A stretch of DNA of 64,000 nucleotides from Tetradesmus obliquus. Its lineage: Eukaryota > Chlorophyta > Chlorophyceae > Sphaeropleales > Scenedesmaceae. This document shows, one piece after another, positions 49,101 through 59,501 of this stretch; position 1 is the stretch's first letter, and each line of letters opens with the position of its first letter. A program made the position numbers and the translations under genes. The DNA lies in the NCBI GenBank assembly GCA_030272155.1, contig CP126195.1, positions 2,959,001 to 3,023,000 of the forward strand, given 5' to 3'. Below the pieces are notes generated by a model, which was not told where the DNA came from, ran no database searches, and saw only the letters and a program-made list of their open reading frames with translations.

Positions 49101-52100
49101 GCCAGCCCACCACCTCCACCTGATGCCAGCCCACCACTGCCACCCCTTGTGGACAGCCCACCACCCCCACCCGATGCCAGCCCACCACCTCCACCTGATG
49201 CCAGCCCACCACCTCCACCTCTTGTGGACAGCCCATCACCCCCACCTGATGCTAGCCCACCACCTCCACCTGATGCCAGCCCACCACCGCCACCCCTTGT
49301 GGACAGCCCACCACCCCCACCCGATGCCAGCCCACCGCCCCCACCTGATGCCAGCCTACCACCTCCACCTAATGCCAGCCCACCACCTCCACCTCATGTG
49401 GACAGCCCACCCCCCCCACCTGATGCCAGCCCACCACCGCCACCCGTTGTGGACAGCCCACCACCCCCACCCGATGCCAGCCCACCACCTCCACCTGATG
49501 CCAGCCCACCACCACCCCTTGTGGACAGCCCACCACCCCACCCGATGCCAGCCCACCACCTCCACCTGATGCCAGCCCACCACCGCCACCCCTTGTGGAC
49601 AGCCCACCACCCCCACCCGATGCCAGCCCACCACCTCCACCTGATGCCAGCCTACCACCTCCACCCCTTGTGGACAGCCCACCACCCCCACCCGATGCCA
49701 GCCCACCACCTCCACCTGATGCCAGCCCACCACCTCCACCTCTTGTGGACAGCCCACCACCCCCACCTGATGCCAGCCCACCACCTCCACCTGATGCCAG
49801 CCCACCACCTCCACCCCTTGTGGACAGCCCACCACCCCCACTTGTTGCCAGCCCACCACCGCCACCCCTTGTGGACAGCCCACCGCCGCCACCTGATGCC
49901 AGCCCACCACCCCCACCCGATGTCAGCCCGCCCCCACCTGATGCCACCCCGCCACCGCCACCCGTTGTGGACACTCCACCACCACCAGCTGACACCCCAC
50001 CACCACCGTATGTGATAGACAGCCCACCACCGCCAGCACCCGCGCCTGACAGCCCACCACCACCGCTAGACAGCCCACCACCAGCAGCAGCGCCGGATAC
50101 GCCACCACCGCCAGCAGCAGCGCCCGATACGCCACCACCGCCAGCACCAGCGCCAGACAGCCCACCACCGCCAGCACCAGCAGCAGACAGCCCACCACCA
50201 CCAGCAGCAGACAGCCCACCACCACCCGCAGTGCCCGATGCGCCACCACCACCAGCACCGCTGCCGGACAGCCCACCACCGCCAGCAGCAGACAGTCCAC
50301 CACTACCAGCTGTCCCCAATACGCCGCCGCCGCCAGCACCAGCGCCTGACAGCCCACCATTAGATAGCCCACCACCACCAGCAGTGCCGGATACACCACC
50401 ACCGCCAGCACCAGCGCCTGACAGCCCACCAACAGCAGACACCCCACCACCACCAGCAGTGCCGGATACGCCACCACCGCCAGCACCAGCGCCAGACAGC
50501 CCACCGCCACCAGCAGCAGACAGCCCACCACCACCAGCAGCAGCGCTCGATACGCCACCGCCGCCAGCACCAGCGCCAGACAGCCCACCATCAGACAGCC
50601 CACCACCACCCGCAGTGCCCGATACGCCACCACCGCCAGCACCAGCGCCTGACAGCCCACCATCAGACAGCCCACCACCACCAGCAGTGCCGGATACGCC
50701 GCCACCGCCAGCACCAGCGCCTGACAGCCCACCATCAGACAGCCCACCACCACCAGCAGTGCCCGATACGCCACCACCGCCAGCACCAGCGCCTGACAGC
50801 CCACCATCAGACAGCCCACCACCACCAGCAGTGTCGGATACGCCGCCACCGCCAGCACCAGCACCAGCGCCTGACAGCCCACCGCCACCAGCAGCAGATA
50901 GCCCACCACCACCACCACCAACACCACCACCACTGTCACCACCCCCACCAGCAAATGCTGTTCTGTTGCAACCACCGCCACCCCCACCACCCGCCGTGTC
51001 TAGCAGTGGCCCGGCTACAACACCGCCACCTGCGTCCCCACCTGCCCCTCCACCACCACCCACGCCTGCCACTCCCGCAGCAGTTGTCATTGGCGGCAAC
51101 TTATCCTTCTCAGGTGCGGCAACCAAGGCACTTCGTGTCTGTCAGAGTGCACTCAGCGTATACTGAACACCCGCATGGTGCCCAGCACCCGGCAACCAAC
51201 AGATCTGTTGCAAACGTACTCATGCTGGTGTTGCAGGCACATTCACGCCGCACATGTCGGCAACTGCATTCTGATCACTGCCCTGCATAAACTCTACCAC
51301 CGCTACATACTTCAATGCCGCGCAGGGCTGATGGTCACTTCCATGGGCCCCTCGCTTATGCATGCACAGCTGATAACCAACACACCTGCTGGCAAACTGC
51401 CCATTCTGCAGCACCCGTTACCCTGCCTGTGTGATTGCTTTGCAGGTTTGACCGTCACTTCAATGGGTCCCACGCTGATGCATGCACAGCTCACCAAGCA
51501 GCGCATTGCAGCGCTTAATGGCAGCCTGGTCTTCGGCTCCCTGGGGGGCCTGCTGGTGCCTGTGGTGGGCAACTTCAGCCTACAGGTGCGGCAAATTTGG
51601 CCTAGTGAGGTGTTTGTTATTGTGAGATACCTGCGGCTTTTCATCACCTTCATGTAATGGCATGGTACCTGTGGTGGGCAACTTCAGCCTGCAGGTGCGG
51701 CAACTCTGGCGTCTTTTGTTTGTCGGCTGTGTTTTCATGTGCGATAGCCGGTAACCATTGATCACGCATGTTCAGTGATATGGTGCCTGTGGTGGGCAAC
51801 TTCGGCCTGCAGGTGCGGCAAAGCAGCTTTGGTTGTTTAAACTGTGCGGAATTGCAGCGGTAGCCGCACACAAATGCCTGCAGGTGCGGCAGCTGTGTGT
51901 CAAGTTGCAGCAGGCAAGGGTGTCAACGTGGCGGTGTGCGTGGCTGTCTGTGCTGCCTAGCGCTTGGAGTCACAGCTCGCAGGATTCATTGTAGGCATGC
52001 ATGTGAGTGGCTGTAGGCCAAACACATGCAAGTGCACGGCGCTGCTTCTGTGTGAGCTGGCGGGCTGTGCTGCAGCGCTTTTGCCGCACGCATGGGCTGT

Positions 52101-54008
52101 GTTGTGTCTGCTGGGGTTAAACATGTACACCTGAGCAATGGGCATGATGCAGCCATTCTTGCTGAACACGCCATCAACTGTCAGACAGTGCAGCTGCTCA
52201 GCTATGAACAGAGCTGGTATGATTTGTTCAGCATGCAAGTCTGGGCACACCTACTTGGACTGTGAGCAACGTGCCCTGACACGTCCAATGTTGCTGCGCT
52301 GCTCTGCTCCTGCAGCGCACCATGAACTGGACTTGGGATGCTAGACTGCAGTGCTTCACAACCACCATCGAAGTCGAGGGCACCCTCGTCATGACGCGTG
52401 TTATAACACACAACAGCAGCAGCAGCGGCCAAGAAGTGACTGACACCCTCAGCCCCAGCGTCAATGGCAGCCTCACTCTTCGAAGCAAGAGCTACGTTGG
52501 TCCGGGGTTTTCAGGCCGGTACAACTGGTCCGGAGATCTGGTAATGGTGCCAAACCCCTTTGCTGTTTGGAACTTGAGCCCTGCAGCAGTCTTGGAGGCA
52601 GCTCATGCTGCACCACCACCATCAGCTCATGCTGCGGGGCCCAGCCCTGGGCCTGCGGGGCAAGCAGCAGAGCAGCGAGCCGCAGCACATGCAGCTGGTA
52701 GCAGCAGTGATTTTCATAATTCTCAGGAACGCAGTGGCAGCAGCGGTAGCAGGAGCAAGAGCGGTTGCGGCAATAATGCTGGCAGCAGCAGTGAGGCATC
52801 GTGCACTGCACGTCTACCTGTAGCTGCCGGCGGTGGCACAGCTGCACACTTGCCTGGTAGCCGCAGCAGTAGCAGCAGCAGCGGCAGGGCACTGCTGCAA
52901 ACCAGCCGCGGCAGCAATACCAGCAGCTCGCACCTACCTGTTGTCGGTCAAGTTGTGGTGCGAGAGTTTGGCGCCCACATCAACATCAGCAGCAACAGTG
53001 ACATCTTTGCGCCATCCACGGCTGATGATCACACAATGGTTGTCAGCGGCGCTTATCAGCCTGGACTTGGTGTGTCAGAGGCCTGCTGGGGTACAGTCAG
53101 CTGCCCTGTGATACATACCCCGCAGCAAGGAGCACCAGAATCAAATGAGCTGATTGACTCACAGCCTGGTGCTGCAGGCAGTACAAACAGCAATAATAAC
53201 AGTACACCGCCAGCAGCTGCAGCCGCCATCCCGCCAGCAGCAGTCGTCGAGTGGATCCAGATCGCCGGTGGGCTGGGTGGTGGGCTGATGGCGGCTGCGC
53301 TGGTGGGCTGGCTGATCGTCGTGTTCATGAAGCGCGCTCAGCAGGACGAAGATGAGGCGCAGCAGCGGAAGGAGCGGCAGCAGCAGCAGGCAGCTGACGA
53401 GGCAGCTGACGAGGCAGCATGGCAGCAGCTGGACCAGCAGCAGCAGGAGCAGGCTGGTGCAGCAGTAGATGAAGTCAGCAAGCTGCCAGCTGGTGCTGCT
53501 GGGAATGAAGAGCTGCTGCCATCTGGCAGGAGTACTAAGTCGGGCGGTCAACTAGAAGTTTGAATGGATCAGCTGAGGCTGCCACCCGTGCTGCTCTTGT
53601 GCTGACTCAGCAGCAGCAGCAGCAGCCTGCTGCAGCAGCAGTGCAAGCCGGCAATCTGTCAGAGCGGCTCTACAAGCCCTTCACTGGGCAGCGCAGGTTG
53701 CCAGCTGAGGCAGCTGCAGCAGCAGCAGTGCAAGCCGGTAATCGGCCAGCTGTTGTGTCAGCGCAATGGGCCCTGGCAGGCAGTGCTGCAGGCGGGTTTG
53801 CGCAGCAGCAGCCAACCGCAAGAGGTGGCTGGGATATGCCTGCTCCTGCAGATGGCAGGCAGAGTATGAGCACTGCTGTTGCCCTGCACGGTGCTGCAGC
53901 TGGCAGCAGCGCAGAGGCAGCAGATGCTGCCGCAGGCCGGCAGCAGCAGCAGCAGCGGCAGGGGCTGCTTGGCTGGCTGGGGAGGTTGCTGTTTGGTGAG
54001 CAGCATCA

Positions 54009-54049
<41 letters not shown>

Positions 54050-54623
54050 GCCCAGCAGGCAGACCCGTTAAAGCTGATTACCTGCATGCAAGTGCAAACC
54101 GCAGCAGGCAGCCACGGCCTGGTCATGCTAGTGCTGCTGTGCACAGCAGAAGCAGCAGCGGCCTTTCCAGCATGGGCTATACTGCTGTCATGCCGTATGA
54201 TGACGAGGCTGAAGCAGCAGCAGCAGCAGCAGCACGGCCTGCGGCAGCAGGCAGCAGCGTGGCAGCTGGTGGCGGCTGGGTTGGCAGTGCTGCTGCAGGC
54301 CGGCAGTCCCTGCGGCGGCGCATAAGGCTGTCCACATCTGAGAACAGCCTAATGCGGCTGCAAAGCAGCAACAGCAGGCAGCAGCAGCAGCAGCAGCAGC
54401 AAGTGCCGGGCCGGCCGCATTCCTCAAGCCCTGTAGGGGGCAATGAAGGGGCAGCTGATCTGCCCAGTCCACGCAGGACAGGCAGGTGGTTTGACGCCAC
54501 TACAGATGCTGCTGCTGGTGGTGCTGGTGGTGCTTCGGCGGCGGCGGCAGAGCCGGATGGCAATTCTTTGGGGATAGGCAATAATAGTTCGTTCACGGCA
54601 GATACACCAGAGGCTTCAGGACT

Positions 54624-54664
<41 letters not shown>

Positions 54665-54804
54665 ACAGGCGTAGCAATGCGGCTGGCAATGCATCGGTGC
54701 AGGCGCCTGGTGCACGGGTGGGTGCTGCTGGGGTGCCCGGTGATGACAGCACGAGAGATGGACAGCAGCCGCAGCTGCGGCACAGGGCGGAGCTGCAGGA
54801 ATGA
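46175..54804 (+). CDS. Membrane-anchored pherophorin-like hydroxyproline-rich glycoprotein
   Basis: Exons: 46175-46229, 46369-46441, 46710-46936, 47378-47634, 47970-48076, 48346-48390, 48696-48728, 48905-51113, 51446-51585, 52316-53557 and probably 53611-54804. A signal peptide ([19 protein letters not shown]) leads into a pherophorin domain: FPYIPTTWEP, SSVCFALTL, CAGSVVSATLNG, NNVQLCFALGGACPNINSLC, SNCGDTCDP. A Pro-rich rod of about 750 residues follows, first DASPPPPP/LVDSPPPPP units, then DTPPPPAPAPDSPP units. Next come a second extracellular domain, one membrane span near 53262-53331 (LMAAALVGWLIVVFM) and a Gln/Ala-rich cytoplasmic tail. If the 53-bp intron at 53558-53610 is not real, the protein ends at 53563. 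The rod has a one-base frameshift near 49531-49545. Pherophorins are cell-wall glycoproteins of volvocine and related algae; a membrane span and tail are unusual. Sex-agglutinin-like or wall-receptor roles are speculation. Confidence 0.8.
48905..51113 (+). repeat. Proline-rich minisatellite in one exon
   Basis: Two repeat families follow each other. From 49080 to about 49980, units of roughly 30-75 bp encode DASPPPPP and LVDSPPPPP. From 50035 to 50890, units encode DTPPPPAPAPDSPP with SDSPPPPAVP. The upper strand is almost pure C/A and the lower strand is G/T-rich with many GGTGG runs, so it could form G-quadruplexes. The 585-residue Gly-rich frame on the minus strand is a mirror of this repeat. 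Confidence 0.92.
51320..51395 (+). repeat. Partial upstream copy of the pherophorin-like gene exon 9
   Basis: LMVTSMGPSLMHAQL repeats LTVTSMGPTLMHAQL of the true exon, about 120 bp upstream. Confidence 0.88.
51655..51900 (+). repeat. Three downstream copies of the exon 9 end with donor
   Basis: VPVVGNFSLQ|GTGCGG of the exon end (51585) recurs near 51663, 51780 and, in shorter form, 51873, spaced about 95-120 bp. Confidence 0.88.
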
Positions 54805-57417
54805 GCAAAGAAAAAATAAAAAAACAGAGGCTGTTCGAGGGAGGGGAGGCGACCTGCTCCTTGCTTGCATTGACGACGCATTTGCCCTTGCCAAAAGCTG
54901 GAGATTGTTTGATGTGCTACGTTTGTGCACAGTAGTTTGGTAGTTGCTGGATTGTTGTGTGGCGTGTGTTGCTGGTGTGCATGTGCGCTGTATGCACATT
55001 GCGAGGTGGTCAACATGTTTGTGCAGTTTGTGGCACGGTGCGGTCGCATGCAACGCGTTGATCAGGCAGCAGCATGCTTTGGCAACAGCTGGCGGCTGTC
55101 AGCAGTGACAAATCACCCGGCTGATATGTCACATCAGCGCTTTCATCATTAGCCCGCTGCGATCTGGTTCGACCCTACGCCTTGTTGTTTTGTCGTTGCG
55201 CGACCTTGCTTGTGGCTCTGTTGTTGCCTGCACCAGCCACGCTAGAGTGTACATAGCTGCCCTCTCTTGAAACACCTGCATTGCGCGTTGCAACTGACAG
55301 TGTGGGGTGCACTCTTACAGTTGCAGCCAGAGCCACTCTGTCTATGTATGGCATATGGCTGGCTGCCGCTTGAGCTTGATGTTCGCTGAACCTCTTGGTC
55401 TTTGTTGTTATGCTTGCACTTGACAAGCCAAGGGAATGCACGACGCATCATTGCACACTGTGCAGCTTGCAGGCATTTGAGGGAGCTTATCCATTAGCAG
55501 CAGCTTGAATGGCATGCATGAAACATGGCACATTTGCAGTTTGCAGGCTGACTCTGACTATGACGATAAAGTCATGTTTGAGGGTCATGCAGAACTCTGC
55601 CTCTCTCTTTTGGGCATCTCGCAGCACCCAGCTGCTGTTCAGTCAGCGCGGGTATTGTCAGCCGCCCTGTGCTGTGGCTGGCTGCTGCACGCACGAAGGA
55701 AGGTGGCTGCTGATTGCAGCAAGCCTTCTCCACAACTCCATCTTCACAACTTTGGTGGCTTGCTTCTATGTGTGTGCTGGTACATCATAAGCACAAGTGC
55801 TATTTGCGTGTGCAGCCTGCACAGTTGTTGGTTCACAGGATAGCCAGGCGGCAGTGGACGGTGGTGGGATTTCCCGTGACGTGACGCATACATGTCAACC
55901 CGACAGCAGCTCAGGGCACGGAAGTGCCAGGTGCTTGAGCAAACGTGGCACGTATTGTGCAGTTGACTGCAGATGCACTTGGTGCTGCTCCTTGTGCTCT
56001 CCAGTCTGAGGGCAAGGCTGCATTGTGCTACATGGAACTGTCAACTGGATGTGTAGCAATGACGACAGAAGCACGGCCGTGCTGCACTACCATCACTTGC
56101 AGAGCAGGCGCTGATGGTGTGTCATGCAATGCAGACTAGCGACGGGGCGGGGAACAGAAACTGCACAGGTAGCACCAGCAAGAGACGAAGATGCCATGAC
56201 GCTGTTGCTCAGCAGGCTGCTGCTTGTGACGGCATGTTTCACAGCAACGCTTCCACGTTGGTGCCATTCAAGTGACGCCTGCTTGGCGGTGTTTGTGTTG
56301 CTCAGGGTGCAGTGCATCAGGCTGAGTAGGGTGCATGTGAGCGTGATTATTTGATGGCTTTGTATGCATGGTTTGCCCACTGATGCGTGGGTGCACGGCC
56401 ATTGACTTGCGCTTTACAGCAGATGTGCAAAGTTGCAGCCTGCATTTGGACGGTCCACTGACCTGTTGCGGGCCGTAGTTACATGCGCCTGACATCAGGA
56501 CCACCGAGCTGTCTTTTAGTGCACGGTTTGGCAGCACAGATGCGCAGGCGGGTCTTTGGAGGGGCATGTTGCTGTATGCTGCCGGCACTTTGCTGTGCTG
56601 GGCCAGCACTGCTGGCATGCTGCAAGATGGGTGTGTGCATATTGTGTGCTGCAATGCGGCAGCTGCGTTGCATGTTTGTGCTTAAATCAGGTGTTAAAGC
56701 GGCTTGGTTCACTGACAATGCAGCCTATGTTGATGTTTCCTTTGCCTGACAGTTGCCAAGGTTGCACTTGCTGCAGGGCCCCTTGAAATGAGGACTACTT
56801 GCTGAGTGCCGCCCACCGGCAGATCTGATGGATAATTTATGCATCATAATGTTCCTATTTGTGCTCAAACAAGCGCGTCAGCCACTCGATTCCTGTTCCA
56901 GCACCAGCTGTCACTTCTTTTTGTACCAAGCTCACGCTCAGGGTGCACTGCTCACAATGTAGCTTTGTTATGCATGAAGGAACTTGCAACGTTATGCCTG
57001 CTAGCACCGTGATCGACTGCAACGTTCGCTAGGCACTGCAGCTCAGCTCGCATAACGCCCCGACTCCCACCTCCACTCGTTTGAGCTGTTTTGCCAGTGT
57101 ATATTCATCCCCGTCAACCTGTTCATCCGTTTCACCACGACATGCCTCAGTTGAACTCGGATCTTGGCTGAGCAGTAGCCTTGGAGATCAGCAGCAGAGC
57201 AGCACAGCATATCAACTTGGCGTTGTAGCACTGCCTAGTCACACAGCGGAGGCAGCTACGCGGCGTTCACGCTGTCAGCATCCAGGCTGGCAGGGGCAGC
57301 TGTCAATGCCCCATCCTGCAAGCACCTATTGCACCACTGGCCACAGCAGCAGCAGGCACAACCTGAAGCCTCCCTGACAGCTGCGCCAGCCTGTTTAGAC
57401 AAATTTGAACTGGCAGT
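54805..57417. other. Intergenic stretch without a recognised gene
   Basis: An A-rich run follows the last stop (54810-54830). No splice-supported exon or family resemblance was seen in the remaining 2.6 kb. The last part is the presumed promoter of the SGNH-like gene. Confidence 0.5.
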
Positions 57418-59463
57418 ATGAAAGCTGTGTTGAAGGTGCTGGTTGGCATATTGGCTGCCACGTCAGCAGTGCTGCTGTACTTCATCGTAAGTGCTGTTAA
57501 GCAGGCATCTGTTCAACAGCATGCCTGGGAGCAAGCAGTGTGCAAATCCCTGATGCCGACAAGAAAACAGCAGCGCTGAGACCACCATGCATCTATGCAT
57601 ACATGCGAAGACATCACGCATGCACAATGATGCTGTCAGCAGCCCAGCCGTTGAACGGCAGAGGCAGCAGCAATTCCACAAGACTGCACCGCCGCACCAA
57701 CAGCAGTCGCTGCAACCACCGCTGCCGCAACCATCTTCCGCCTCTGCGCTGCCTGCAAATCCACACTAATCATATCCACACTAATCAAATTCACACTAAT
57801 CAGATCCACACTGATCAAATCCACACTAATCAGATCCACACTGATCAAGTCCACACCCTACATCTCCCACCCCGCCTCCCGCCCTGCGCAGATCCACGAG
57901 TTCAACCCTTTCCTGCGCCGCTGCAACCCAGACGTCTGCAGCAGCTACGCGCTGTCAGCGTTCCGTGTTCACAGCAGCTCCCACTCAGACGGTAGCCCTT
58001 GCCAGTATGGCAGCCTGCCTGGGGTGCTCAGCTTCAATGTGATGAAGCCTGCGGGGTCGCGCTGGCAGACTGCGCTGCCTAAGTGCCAGCTGGATAATCT
58101 GCTGATGCCCAGTTCGCAAATGGGTGATGTGAAAGTGCTGGTGAGTGCAGGTGTTTTTTTCTGCAGTTCTGTGTGCCTGTTTCATGCTGTGCCTGTTTCA
58201 TGCACAGGCAGGCATAGAGCAGCGCAACCTGTTGATGCCCAGCTCTGAAACAGGGGATGTGAAGGTGCTGGTGAGTGCGGCATGGCTCAATCTGAGCTTC
58301 CTGCGCAAGATGCAGCTGCTGCTGCGCTTACATTGCTGCTGACATTACTAACCACTGCTGCTGCTGCTGCTGCTGCCGCCGCTGCTACTGCTGCTCTGCG
58401 CACAGCTACTTGGCGACTCGGTCGACGCACGCCTCACGCGCGAATGGTGCAGCGAGCTGGAACAGCCGTTGCGCTTCACTCCGCCAGCAAGCGTGAAAGG
58501 CAGTGTGGCAAGCTTTGCAGCTGCAGCCAAAGCAGCAGCAACCGGCGGCAGCAGCAGCAGCAATGCAAGCCTTGCTGATGCGGATGAGTGCTGCAAGGAT
58601 CGGGATGTGATGTACTACTGCAGACCTGAAAGGCGCAAAGCCGCTGCTGGTGCTGCTGCTGGTGCTGTGAATGGCGGTGGCAGCATCAGCCTCGGCATGT
58701 ATCACATTCTTGGGGTTCACTTGGATGGTCCCTTCCACACAGGTGGGTGATGGGGCTTCGCTTGGCACGGCATCAGCAGCAGCAGCAGGCCAGCAGCCAG
58801 CCGCACACGTGTGCTGCATGACCAGCTGCACGTTCGTGGTGCATTTGCATGTCAAGCAGCACAAACCTGGGCTTAGCAATAATCGGCAGTGGCACCCCAG
58901 CATGCACGTAGCGCAGGTCACAGCCAGCTGTTGGGCTGCCAATTCTAGCCTATCATTGCTCATGTGTGTACGTATGGCAAGGGCGCCACGTGAAAAGAAC
59001 ATGTGCGACCCCTTGCCTCTCAGTAGTGTTGTGCAACATTTGCGTGGACTTTGATAGCGGTGACGCGTCGCGCTGCACAAACAGCGCTGCAATCTGTGTC
59101 TTAATGGACCCATTGCATGACGGCCGGCCTGCTGACACTAGACCCACATAACGCAAAACCCACACAACATCACTCTGCTGTGCAGGGGCCAAGGGCAACT
59201 TCCTCACGCGCATTCCCCTGGCGCTGAAGACCTTTGAGGCGGTGCAAGGCGCCCCGCCACACCTGGTGCTGCTGCACAGCAACTTCTGGTGAGCTGGCCG
59301 GTGGCTGGATGTGTGCACCGGGTCTGGGAAGCACTGCCAGTTGCACAGCAGCAGCAGCAGCAGCAGCGCAGCTCTGACCTGGTGCTGCTGCGCAGCAACG
59401 TCTGGTGAGCTGGCTGGCTGCTGTTTGTTTGCGCTGGGTCTGAGAAGCATTGCCACTTGCACT

Positions 59464-59501
<38 letters not shown>

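Noticed and set aside
48528..50015. Single 495-residue ORF as the rod gene start
   Set aside because: It opens inside an intron, runs through two acceptors and loses the PPPP frame after the missing base near 49540; the spliced model fits better.
49369..51126. 585-residue Gly-rich open frame on the minus strand
   Set aside because: It is the exact mirror of the Pro-rich rod exon. Every GGGG unit comes from CCACCACC on the coding strand, with no signal peptide or splice support.
57636..57854. DLISV-repeat minus-strand frame
   Set aside because: Produced by the 15-bp minisatellite, whose unit is a multiple of three and so keeps a frame open by default.
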